This document shows positions 17,560 through 25,394 of a stretch of DNA of 64,000 bases, one piece after another. How positions within the stretch are numbered: the stretch's first letter is position 1; each line of letters begins with the position of its first letter. Under the pieces are notes generated by a model. The model saw nothing but the letters and a program-made list of their open reading frames with translations. It ran no database searches and was not told the origin of the DNA. Both the position numbers and the translations under genes were made by a program. Source of the DNA: Colivivens sp963626085 (lineage in GTDB: Bacteria; Bacteroidota; Bacteroidia; Bacteroidales; Bacteroidaceae); the NCBI GenBank assembly GCA_963626085.1, contig CAVFVJ010000033.1, forward strand, positions 35,511 through 99,510. Direction: 5' to 3'.

Positions 17560-19173
17560 ATGGGAGAACAGGATTCTATAATCGTCGCTATCGAATTGGG
17601 GTCATCGAAAATCTGCGGCATTGCAGGAAAGATGAAGGACGGCAACATGCAGATACTGGCTTATGCTGAAGACAAAACCAGCGACTGCATCAAACGTGGA
17701 GTTGTTTATAATATCGAAAAAACAACCCAAAGTATAAAGAACGTAATCAACAAGTTGGAGGCGACCTTGAAGATGAAGATAAGCCGTACATACATAGGTA
17801 TTGGCGGTCAATCCGTACGTTCCGTAAAGAACTTCGTCAAGAGGGATATGTTGACACCCACTTACATCACTCAGGCGCATATAGACAGCATTACCGACGA
17901 AAGTCACGATGTGTCTGACGATGAATACGAACTCATCGGTTATTATGTACAGGGATTCACCGTTGACGGCAATCTAGTGGCTGACCCTGTCGGTATTATG
18001 GGAACAATTGTAGAAGGAGAGTTCCTCAATATCATCGCAAACAAGAGACTGAGGAAGAATATAAAAACAAGCTTCGAAAATCTGGGACTAGACATAGCCG
18101 ATTACCACCTGTCCTCGTTTGAACTTGCAAACAACGTGTTGACCGACACGGAAAAACGTACTGGAACGGCATTGATTGACCTCGGAGCTGGGACAACTAC
18201 CATTGTGGTACTAAAGAGTAACATAATACGACAGATAATAACACTTCCCCTTGGTGTCAACAATATCAAGCAAGACCTTTGCGAACTGCAAATAGAGCAA
18301 AACGAGGCGGAGCAACTGCTGCTCACCTACGGAGACGCTATGGCAGAGAACATACCGGGCAACGGGGATGAAGACCAAACCCCACTGTACACCACCTCAG
18401 ACGGCCGCTCCATCGAGATAACCACCATACAGGAGATTATTAGGGCAAGACTACAGGAAATCTTGATAAACGTAGACAAGCAAATGCACAACTCAGACTA
18501 TGCTGACAGGCTATTGGGCGGTGTCGTCATCACCGGTGGTGGTGCCAACATCAGGAATATCGACAAGGCATGTCTGTCGATGTTGAATGCCGACAAGGTC
18601 AGAATCGCAAAGAAGGTCATACCACAAATTGTGAAGAACAGCAATATCACGTCACTATCACTGGAGAACCCAGCAAGCTGTGCCGTCATATCGTTGTTGC
18701 TGTCAGGCGAAGAGAACTGCACGGAAAGCGGATACAATGGGTTGGAAATCTTCGGGGAGAACGACAAGCCAAAGGACAGTATTCAGAAAGAGGCGGCATC
18801 ACGAATCCAGAAGGAAGAGGACGAAGCGTTGGCGTTCATCGAGGAGACCAAGACCAAACTGAGGGATGCCATCATCAAACTGCAGAAATCGACCTCCGAC
18901 ATAACGGTGGACGATGCCAACAGGGGACTCAAGAACATTGCGAGGCAGAACCTCACCGCAGCCGAGACGATCATCACCGAAGACTACAACAAATACAAGG
19001 ACATACTGGTCGGCAAGGACAAGTACAACCAATCGCTCAGGGAAGCGGACGACCTCATAACCAAGTGCGATGAAGAGAGCTACAAGCTGAAGGAACTGCT
19101 CAAGGCATCCGAGAAAAGGAACAGCACATGGGGCAAGATTGGACGATGGATTGATGATTTACTAAAAGAATAA
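17560..19173 (+). CDS. ftsA: Cell division protein FtsA with a long C-terminal extension
   Basis: 537 residues. FtsA is an actin-like ATPase that tethers FtsZ filaments to the membrane. The actin fold shows in IVAIELGSSKICGIAGK at the N-terminus, ALIDLGAGTTTIVVL near residue 208 and GGVVITGGGANIRNI near residue 325. Classic FtsA is about 420 residues and ends in a membrane-binding helix. Here the fold ends near residue 400, followed by roughly 120 residues rich in Lys, Glu and Asp that look like coiled coil, and only then the amphipathic tail WGKIGRWIDDLLKE. It precedes ftsZ by 25 nt. Confidence 0.96.
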   Translation: MGEQDSIIVAIELGSSKICGIAGKMKDGNMQILAYAEDKTSDCIKRGVVYNIEKTTQSIKNVINKLEATLKMKISRTYIGIGGQSVRSVKNFVKRDMLTPTYITQAHIDSITDESHDVSDDEYELIGYYVQGFTVDGNLVADPVGIMGTIVEGEFLNIIANKRLRKNIKTSFENLGLDIADYHLSSFELANNVLTDTEKRTGTALIDLGAGTTTIVVLKSNIIRQIITLPLGVNNIKQDLCELQIEQNEAEQLLLTYGDAMAENIPGNGDEDQTPLYTTSDGRSIEITTIQEIIRARLQEILINVDKQMHNSDYADRLLGGVVITGGGANIRNIDKACLSMLNADKVRIAKKVIPQIVKNSNITSLSLENPASCAVISLLLSGEENCTESGYNGLEIFGENDKPKDSIQKEAASRIQKEEDEALAFIEETKTKLRDAIIKLQKSTSDITVDDANRGLKNIARQNLTAAETIITEDYNKYKDILVGKDKYNQSLREADDLITKCDEESYKLKELLKASEKRNSTWGKIGRWIDDLLKE

Positions 19174-19198
19174 CGTAACCACTTAATCAGGCAACTAT

Positions 19199-20461
19199 AT
19201 GGATGTAGAATTCACATTCCCACAGCAAGGGACTAATATAATAAAGGTCATAGGTGTAGGCGGCGGCGGATGCAATGCAGTCAACAACATGTTCAACAAA
19301 GGTATTCATGACGTGTCGTTCATCGTGTGCAACACCGACAAGAAAGCTCTCGACGACTCGCCCGTGCCGTCCAAGCTGCAACTGGGCAAGGAGGGACTGG
19401 GTGCTGGTAACAAGCCAGAAGCCGGAAGGAAAGCAGCAGAGGAATCGCTCGACAGTATAAAGGACACGCTCAACGACGGCACCAAGATGGTATTCATCAC
19501 TGCTGGAATGGGTGGCGGAACCGGTACTGGTGCCGCACCTATCATAGCCAAGACAGCCAAAGAGATGGGCATCTTGACGGTCGGAATCGTGACCATCCCG
19601 TTCCGTTGGGAGGGAATCATAAAGATTGACAAGGCTTTGGACGGTGTGGAGGAGATGAGTAAAAACGTGGATGCGCTGCTGGTCATCAACAACGAGCGTC
19701 TGAGGGAGATATATCCCGAACTAACCGTGCTCGATGCCTTTGCCAAGGCCGACGACACACTGTGCAACGCAGCACGCAGCATAGCCGAAATCATCACTAT
19801 GCACGGAATCATCAACCTTGACTTCAACGATGTCAAGACCGTGTTGCAGGACGGCGGTGTGGCTATCATGAGCACCGGTTACGGGAGTGGCGACAGCCGA
19901 ATCACCAAAGCACTGGAAGATGCGCTGCACTCACCTCTGCTCAACAACAACGACATATACAACTCCAAGAAGTTCCTTCTGCACATATCCTTCTGCAGCG
20001 ACGAGAAAGGAGGTACACAGAGTCTGATGATGGACGAGATGGGCGAAATCAACGACTTCATGAACAAGATGAGAACAGCCGACATCGTGGAGACCAAATG
20101 GGGTCTGTCCGTTGACCCGTCACTACAAGAGAAGGTGAAAGTCACCATCCTCGCCACCGGCTTCGGGGTACAGAACATCAATTCCGACGAGATGTCCAAC
20201 CGTATCGAGAAGCGTAGGAAGGACGAGCGCAAGAGAGAGGCGGAGAAGACCGAGGAGGAAATCGAGAAGGAGATACGCCGCAACAACATCTATGACATGA
20301 ACAACAGCAGTGCGAAGAAGTCCACATACTGTTATAAGTTCAGGGACGAGGATCTCGACAATGATGATGTCATCAGCATGGTGGAGGCATCCCCTACCTA
20401 CAAGCGCAAGCGTGACGACATAAGGCAGATTACCGAACGCTCCAACATGGTAAAGCACTGA
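19199..20461 (+). CDS. ftsZ: Cell division GTPase FtsZ
   Basis: 420 residues. FtsZ polymerises into the Z-ring that places the septum. The N-terminus has IKVIGVGGGGCNAVNNM, the tubulin signature GGGTGTGAAP lies near residue 105, and NLDFNDVKTVLQDGG is the T7-loop region that supplies the catalytic Asp. The globular part ends near residue 325. A highly charged linker rich in Arg, Lys and Glu follows, and a conserved C-terminal peptide is visible as DDVISMVEASPTYKRKRDD near residues 383-402. It is the last gene of the dcw operon and is followed by a long hairpin. Confidence 0.98.
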   Translation: MDVEFTFPQQGTNIIKVIGVGGGGCNAVNNMFNKGIHDVSFIVCNTDKKALDDSPVPSKLQLGKEGLGAGNKPEAGRKAAEESLDSIKDTLNDGTKMVFITAGMGGGTGTGAAPIIAKTAKEMGILTVGIVTIPFRWEGIIKIDKALDGVEEMSKNVDALLVINNERLREIYPELTVLDAFAKADDTLCNAARSIAEIITMHGIINLDFNDVKTVLQDGGVAIMSTGYGSGDSRITKALEDALHSPLLNNNDIYNSKKFLLHISFCSDEKGGTQSLMMDEMGEINDFMNKMRTADIVETKWGLSVDPSLQEKVKVTILATGFGVQNINSDEMSNRIEKRRKDERKREAEKTEEEIEKEIRRNNIYDMNNSSAKKSTYCYKFRDEDLDNDDVISMVEASPTYKRKRDDIRQITERSNMVKH

Positions 20462-20499
20462 AGAACAGCACAGCCGCAGGAGCAAGCGGCACAGAACAA

Positions 20500-20541
20500 G
20501 GCAGGAGGCAAACACCCGTGACGGGCTGTTTGCCTCCTGCC
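20500..20541. terminator. Long bidirectional hairpin ending the dcw operon
   Basis: A perfect 15-bp stem, GGCAGGAGGCAAACA paired with TGTTTGCCTCCTGCC, surrounds an inner CCCGT-G-ACGGG stem. It lies between the stops of the convergent ftsZ (20461) and DUF5723 (20564) genes. The tract after it on the plus strand (TGTTTATGG) is only moderately T-rich, so it may act in both directions as a hairpin barrier. Confidence 0.75.
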
Positions 20542-20563
20542 TGTTTATGGAGTCAACGGACTG

Positions 20564-21988
20564 TCAGAATGCAACGTTGAATCCGAGGTTCACGCTCATG
20601 TTGGAGCTGAGCGGAATGTATTCCTTGCTGGTTTTGCCGAGTATATGGTCCATTCCTATGAACACGTTGACACCCTTCGGATGGAAGTTAGCAACCCATC
20701 CAATGCTGGCAGTATAGCTGTTGAGTGCGAAGTTAACGCCACCGTCAATCCACTTGAGTGGTGCCACATTTGCACTCACACGGCATTCAGTCCATGAATA
20801 CTTGCCATTGATGCGTGTAGAACTGAGGAGACCGAACTTTAAGCTGCGGTAAGAAGGGAGAGTGTATTCACATCCAGCGTTCAGTGTGGCACCGATGCCT
20901 GTAGTGCGACCGCCCTTGTCACCCTCGTCAGAAAGGTTGGCGAAGTCTGCCAACTGGTCGGAATACTTATCCGCTTGGTTGCCAAGCGTATTGTCCTTCG
21001 TGTTGCCATTTGCGTCCTCGTCTTTCACAGCCACATCATGGAAACCGCTGAACTCAAAGCTTTTCTGTCTGTTGACCGCCTGCATATTATTCGACCAGCC
21101 AATGAAACCAAGGTCCACCAAGGCTGCGCTGACTGTGAAGTCATCGTTTATCTTGTACACGCCTCCGAGGTCTACTGCCAAGCCGAAGCCACCGAGTCCG
21201 GCACCGTCAACATCAACGTCGTTCACGTATTTGTACGTGCCCTTGTCCGCCTGTTTGTACTCCTTCTCTTCCTCTACGTACGTAAAGCCTTTGAGTGACA
21301 CATTAGACTTGGCATCACCAGAAACCGTCCATGAGTCCTCCGACGACAAGTCGGCACGCATATCCGTCATTTGTATGTCTGCCCTTGCGACACCGAAGAG
21401 GAACTTAACCTTTGCACCCACACGCAACTTTTCGTTGATATCGCGTGAGTGACCGAATGCCAATTGCACGAACGACTGCGCATGCACGTCGATGTCGCCT
21501 ATGTCGTATGTCCTGTTCCCTGTGTTCCTCGCAAACTCGAACAGACCGTAAGGCAACACTGCACCGACATTGGTACGCGTGTCGATGGAAACGGTGCTGT
21601 ATCCACCGAACGACTTGAAACCTGCGGACAGAATGGTGATGTCCACGTCGGCATTGATTCTGTTGTTGCCTTTGTTGAATCCGCTCAAGGCATCCGAAGT
21701 CGACAGGTACGGGTTCATGAACGTTGTTTTCTTCTTGTCACTGTCCATTCCGTAGCGTGGATTATCGAACAACACATCTCCCAGGCCGAAATTTCCGCTC
21801 GTCTTGATATTGATGTTTCCCAATGTAGGCAGTGACACGTAGTTCTGTTCATTACCGAAAGCTGGGTTCAGGTTATGACGGAACTTGTAGTCGTCGACGA
21901 AATAGGCGGAGTTGAGTCCCTGTGCCATCACTTGACCGCATACAGCGGCAAGGGACATGGCCAATATATATTTCAATGATCGTTTCAT
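20564..21988 (-). CDS. DUF5723-like outer-membrane beta-barrel protein
   Basis: 474 residues with a Sec signal peptide (MKRSLKYILAMSLAAVCGQVMAQ, cleavage after AxA). The mature protein begins LNSAYFVDDYKFRHNLNPAFGNEQNY and is built of alternating strands with Gly, Ser and aromatic residues. It ends SMNVNLGFNVAF with a C-terminal Phe. The wording matches my memory of the DUF5723 family, conserved in Bacteroidales and without a known function. It is 18 nt downstream of the large lipoprotein gene on the same strand, so the two are probably co-transcribed and may act together at the outer membrane. Confidence 0.75.
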   Translation of the reverse strand: MKRSLKYILAMSLAAVCGQVMAQGLNSAYFVDDYKFRHNLNPAFGNEQNYVSLPTLGNINIKTSGNFGLGDVLFDNPRYGMDSDKKKTTFMNPYLSTSDALSGFNKGNNRINADVDITILSAGFKSFGGYSTVSIDTRTNVGAVLPYGLFEFARNTGNRTYDIGDIDVHAQSFVQLAFGHSRDINEKLRVGAKVKFLFGVARADIQMTDMRADLSSEDSWTVSGDAKSNVSLKGFTYVEEEKEYKQADKGTYKYVNDVDVDGAGLGGFGLAVDLGGVYKINDDFTVSAALVDLGFIGWSNNMQAVNRQKSFEFSGFHDVAVKDEDANGNTKDNTLGNQADKYSDQLADFANLSDEGDKGGRTTGIGATLNAGCEYTLPSYRSLKFGLLSSTRINGKYSWTECRVSANVAPLKWIDGGVNFALNSYTASIGWVANFHPKGVNVFIGMDHILGKTSKEYIPLSSNMSVNLGFNVAF

Positions 21989-22006
21989 AACGTAAGGCTG
22001 TTTTTG

Positions 22007-23794
22007 TTAGTTAAGGTCTGCAATAATTTTACCAATCACTTTTACTTTGAGGTCACGCACGAGAAGCGTATGGTTGTAGGCGTTGATGGTCTGGCCCACA
22101 ATACTCGGTGACCCATCCTCGTCTGACATTGCCTCTACCTTGAATATCAGTCCGTCTGTCGTCTTGAGCGTGCCCTTCTCCAATTCCTTCACCGTTACCA
22201 CTATAGGTGTAGTGACCGCGGTCTCGCCATCGGCAGACGGACGCAACGTCCTGTCGACAGTGACCGATATGCGGTCGGAACTGATTTCCCTGCCCTTTTC
22301 ATCGATAGCAAAGGCTGTAACCTTCAAGTATATCGGTATCTTGTTCTCGATATTGGCTGTCGCCTGCAGATATGAACCCTCCATAAAGTCAAGATCCTCA
22401 ATGTCGTCGTGCCATCCGTCAACAGTATCACGGAACACAATCACAGCACCTTCGTCAAAGGCCAAAGGAGCAGTGAAAGAATAGCTCGGGGCGACAGTGT
22501 ATTCCTTGCCGAGTTCTATGTCGCTGACTTTGGAGTCATCGGCTGACGCATTTGCGTGGAAGTATATGCGATGGGGTATCTTCTTCAGCACATCAGACAG
22601 ATTGCTCACCTCATACACTCCATCATAATCATCTCCGTCTATCTCGTCTGGATACTTGCAGATGCATATCTTAGTAGTGGAGTTGGGGTTGATGGTCATC
22701 TCAGGCACTTCCACCTCAGCGATTAGAGTGCCGTCCTCGTCCACTGACTCAATCGAGCCTGAGATAAGTCCCGAAACATTCATGTCACTGGCAATCGTCA
22801 AACTGATGGCAGGATTGTACAGTGCCACATGCACGTCATCGCCCTTCAAGAAGTCAGGTACGCTGTTTATCTCTATGCTGCCCAGGTCATCCAAGTCTAT
22901 CGTCGGTGCAAACATGCCAGTCGCACCGGTTATCGTCATAGATTCCATGTTCATGTTGCTGGAGAGGTAGTAGTCGGACGCAGGAGAAGATATAGCCTCT
23001 GTGTTTATCTCGGATACAGCAAGCTCCACCGTCACAACACCGTCAAGTGTCACTTTACCATCACTGAACACAAGAGTGTTGCCCTCCGTGTCATCGGCGG
23101 TGAAGTCCAGCTCCGTCACTGTAGCATCAATCGTAATGCTGCTGGCTGTGCTCACATTGGTGAAGGTTATCGAGTGTCCGTCCGTCTCATACTTGGCAGG
23201 ACTGGTCTTGTTGACCTTCAGCGCCATGAAATTAGGCAACTTCACTGTCATTCTGTCGAACTTTGATATACAGCCGCTCAGTGCCGGAGAAATATTGACT
23301 GTGATAGACACCTCTGTATCTATAGTAGCCTTCTGCAGGTCTTTTATCTCGTCTGGGGTCTCACCAGTGTACTTGAAACGTGTTACTACACCACTGACTG
23401 TCTTCTCTGCAATCTTTATACGCTTGGTCGTGCTGGTAGGAACCCACGAGGCCACATTCACATACAGGTTCTCTGACTCCGAACTATGCTCTCTGACATT
23501 CACCTTATCGACGCATGGATGGGCAGGGTCGATAGATGCACCTGCCTTACTGATGACATAGTCACCGTTAGGGAGGATTTCAACGATGTCACTGTTTTCC
23601 AAGTCCAGAACATCATCCAGCATAATATTCTCGGTGCTGCTGACAGGCAATACCAAACTGTCACTACCCACGCCAACAGTCAAGTCCACACCTGACAAAT
23701 CATAGTCATTGTCAGCACAACCCGTTCCAAGAACCGTTGCTCCAGCAGCGAGCAACAGAGTCCAGGTTTTCATTACTTTGTTTCTTGTTCCCAT
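22007..23794 (-). CDS. Large exported lipoprotein of unknown function
   Basis: 595 residues. The N-terminus MKTWTLLLAAGATVLGTGC ends in a lipobox (GTGC), so the protein should be lipid-anchored; the lipidated Cys is followed by ADNDYD. The long mature part is rich in Thr, Ser, Val and Asp with regular alternating strands, which suggests repeated beta-sandwich domains, but I recognise no family. Two starts are possible: 23794 (used here) or the ATG at 23773, which gives a shorter n-region and is equally plausible. It stands directly upstream of the DUF5723-like barrel gene. Confidence 0.7.
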   Translation of the reverse strand: MGTRNKVMKTWTLLLAAGATVLGTGCADNDYDLSGVDLTVGVGSDSLVLPVSSTENIMLDDVLDLENSDIVEILPNGDYVISKAGASIDPAHPCVDKVNVREHSSESENLYVNVASWVPTSTTKRIKIAEKTVSGVVTRFKYTGETPDEIKDLQKATIDTEVSITVNISPALSGCISKFDRMTVKLPNFMALKVNKTSPAKYETDGHSITFTNVSTASSITIDATVTELDFTADDTEGNTLVFSDGKVTLDGVVTVELAVSEINTEAISSPASDYYLSSNMNMESMTITGATGMFAPTIDLDDLGSIEINSVPDFLKGDDVHVALYNPAISLTIASDMNVSGLISGSIESVDEDGTLIAEVEVPEMTINPNSTTKICICKYPDEIDGDDYDGVYEVSNLSDVLKKIPHRIYFHANASADDSKVSDIELGKEYTVAPSYSFTAPLAFDEGAVIVFRDTVDGWHDDIEDLDFMEGSYLQATANIENKIPIYLKVTAFAIDEKGREISSDRISVTVDRTLRPSADGETAVTTPIVVTVKELEKGTLKTTDGLIFKVEAMSDEDGSPSIVGQTINAYNHTLLVRDLKVKVIGKIIADLN

Positions 23795-24186
23795 AAAAAA
23801 TATTTTCTTGATATATGATTAATCCATATATTAGCGCACGGGATGCCCTTATCCAACCATCAGCCCATGCATTTTCCGCAAATTTATAAAATTTAATCTA
23901 AGCAACAATCAAAAACAAAGGAAATTTGAATTTAACTCATGTAAACGTCATTATTTCGAGGGCTTTTACGCAAAAGTACAAATGGGAAAGGCAAATCTTA
24001 CAGAGAACATACTTGGTGTTTCTACATGAACGACAAAGATTCCGTTGTAATGCACTTGACAAACGGCAAAACTTGAATAAAATAGCAAAAAGGCAATGGA
24101 GAACGAAATATAACGCAGAAAAGTTTGTGTAGTAACTTTAATTTCACTACTTTTGCTTACAATTTACTATAAAACTACAGAACATC
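23795..24186. other. Intergenic region with divergent promoters
   Basis: A 392-base AT-rich stretch with no credible gene. Toward the lipoprotein gene, minus-strand -7-like boxes occur at 23879-23886 (TAAATTTG) and 23971-23978 (TACTTTTG), neither with a -33 element at the right distance. Toward the regulator gene there is a complete promoter at 24124-24155. Confidence 0.6.
24124..24155 (+). promoter_or_regulatory. Bacteroidetes-type promoter of the Lrp/AsnC gene
   Basis: TTTG (24124-24127) and TACTTTTG (24148-24155) are 20 nt apart, a full match. The leader would be about 25 nt. A sequence TAACTTTA lies between the two elements and could be part of an autoregulatory site, but no symmetry is obvious. 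Confidence 0.8.
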
Positions 24187-24651
24187 ATGGTAAAATTAGA
24201 TTTGTTAGACAAGAAGATATTGGAACTTATCTCTGTTAATGCGCGCAAGCCTTTCAAGGATGTAGCTGCCGAATGTGGCGTATCACGCGCAGCCATACAT
24301 CAAAGAGTACAGAAACTGATTGAATCGGGAGTCATCACTGGTTCGGGCTTTTATGTAAACCCTGAAAAGCTTGGGTACACCACATGTACCTTCGTTGGTA
24401 TAAGAATTGAGAAAGGTGTACTTTACAAGAAGGTAATTGAGGAAATAAAGAAGATTCCGGAAGTAGTGGAATGCCACTGCACCACTGGTCAGTACTACAT
24501 CTTCGTCAAGATGTATGCCAAGGACAACAACCAGTTGATGGAGTTGCTCAGCGACAAGATCCAGACCATCACCGGGGTGGACTCTACAGAGACTCTGATA
24601 TCCCTCGACCAAACCATCAAGCGTCAGGTTCCTATCAACATCAGACGATAG
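24187..24651 (+). CDS. Lrp/AsnC family transcriptional regulator
   Basis: 154 residues, the normal size. The N-terminal helix-turn-helix is plain (DLLDKKILELISVNARKPFKDVAAECGVSRAAIHQRVQKLIESGVI-type, residues 4-50), followed by the RAM/AsnC ligand-binding domain with VECHCTTGQYYIFVKMYAKD and TGVDSTETLISLDQTIK. Such proteins form octamers or dimers that sense amino acids and control their metabolism. The ligand cannot be read from the sequence. The gene has its own promoter and is followed after 13 nt by a DUF4491 gene. Confidence 0.92.
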   Translation: MVKLDLLDKKILELISVNARKPFKDVAAECGVSRAAIHQRVQKLIESGVITGSGFYVNPEKLGYTTCTFVGIRIEKGVLYKKVIEEIKKIPEVVECHCTTGQYYIFVKMYAKDNNQLMELLSDKIQTITGVDSTETLISLDQTIKRQVPINIRR

Positions 24652-24664
24652 ACAACCCGAAAGA

Positions 24665-24958
24665 ATGTATCTCGGAGGTTTATTAATTGGTATATGTACG
24701 TTTCTCATTATCGGAGTGTTCCACCCGATAGTGATAAAGACAGAATACTATACAGGTACTAGACTCTGGTGGGTGTTTCTAGTGTGTGGAATTACAGGCA
24801 TCATCGCCTCGTTGTTTGTTGCAAACACTTTTTGGGCATCGCTGCTTGGAGTCTTCTCGTTCTCTTGCCTTTGGAGCATCAAGGAACTGTTTGAACAAGA
24901 GAACCGTGTGAGGAAAGGTTGGTTTCCTAAGAATCCCAAACGGACATATAAATTCTGA
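24665..24958 (+). CDS. DUF4491 family small membrane protein
   Basis: 97 residues with three predicted membrane helices (about 2-22, 35-53 and 57-73), then a charged C-terminus EQENRVRKGWFPKNPKRTYKF. The motif VFHPIVIKTEYYTGTRLWW and the tail RVRKGWFPKNP match DUF4491 as I remember it, a family of unknown function common in gut anaerobes. It probably shares a transcript with the Lrp/AsnC gene. Confidence 0.8.
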   Translation: MYLGGLLIGICTFLIIGVFHPIVIKTEYYTGTRLWWVFLVCGITGIIASLFVANTFWASLLGVFSFSCLWSIKELFEQENRVRKGWFPKNPKRTYKF

Positions 24959-24985
24959 ATACCGGACTGCCGCAACGACATAAAC

Positions 24986-25032
24986 ATAATAATGTGTGCT
25001 TGAAATGAATACCGTCAGGCACACATTATTAT
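24986..25032 (+). terminator. Hairpin after the DUF4491 gene
   Basis: ATAATAATGTGTGC (24986-24999) pairs perfectly over 14 bp with GCACACATTATTAT (25019-25032), with a 19-nt loop. The distal arm is itself U-rich but no long T run follows. It is probably the terminator of the Lrp/AsnC-DUF4491 transcript. Confidence 0.55.
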
Positions 25033-25052
25033 ATCGTAGCGACGCCACCACA

Positions 25053-25169
25053 TTATTGTCGAACTATGGTGGTTTTACCCACTTGTCTAGCTCCTTTTAT
25101 GAGAAGAGCCTTATTGACAGTCTTTTCTTTCCAATCAGCTAATTCACTTATAATCTTCCGCTTAAGCAT
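25053..25169 (-). pseudogene. N-terminal relic of a DUF4143-type AAA ATPase gene
   Basis: Read on the minus strand from the ATG at 25169, 38 codons give MLKRKIISELADWKE, then NKALLIKGARQVGKTT, ending in TAA at 25055-25053. GARQVGKTT is the Walker A motif of the DUF4143-type ATPases common in Bacteroidetes, which start this way and run to about 400 residues. Everything after the Walker A motif is missing: a hairpin for the neighbouring gene follows instead. The piece therefore looks like the remains of a deleted gene. Confidence 0.75.
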
Positions 25170-25176
25170 ATTCCTT

Positions 25177-25255
25177 CAACTTTTTGCCAATAATATGAGG
25201 GCAAAGTTACAACTTTTTGCCAGCTTTTCACTCGTAAAATTACAACTTTTCGCCA
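25177..25255. repeat. Three direct repeats at 33-nt spacing upstream of the ATPase relic
   Basis: CAACTTTTTGCCA occurs at 25177 and 25210, and CAACTTTTCGCCA at 25243, exactly 33 nt apart. The last two are also preceded by similar bases (GCAAAGTTA and GTAAAATTA). Read toward the relic (minus strand) the unit is TGGCRAAAAGTTG, and copy two continues as TAACTTTG, a good -7 box. The repeats therefore seem to be the regulatory region of the lost gene. Confidence 0.7.
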
Positions 25256-25362
25256 ATAAGTTTTATAGGTTTCAGTCAACATTCATAACCGTCACGACAA
25301 ACATACAGAGCCAGACAAACAACTTTTTAATCCTGCAGCATCTTGATTTGAAGCTTTTTTCA

Positions 25363-25370
25363 TATCTTTG
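25363..25370 (+). promoter_or_regulatory. -7 element of the 7TM-HD gene
   Basis: TATCTTTG matches TAnnTTTG and gives a leader of about 20 nt to the ATG at 25395. The upstream sequence holds CTTG and TTTG but not at 19-20 nt. Confidence 0.5.
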
Positions 25371-25394
25371 TCTCCGATTACTGAAACGACTGAC

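Larger units (their letters stand above)
24959..25394. other. Intergenic region: hairpin, ATPase relic, 33-nt repeats and pgpH -7 box
   Basis: 436 bases without an intact gene. In order it holds a terminator-like hairpin (24986-25032), a truncated ATPase gene on the minus strand (25053-25169), three repeats at 33-nt spacing (25177-25255) and a -7 box of the downstream 7TM-HD gene (25363-25370). Confidence 0.7.

Noticed and set aside
18570..19073. Open frame of 167 codons inside ftsA
   Set aside because: It is in another frame of ftsA and rich in His, Arg and Gln, typical of a shadow of a real gene.
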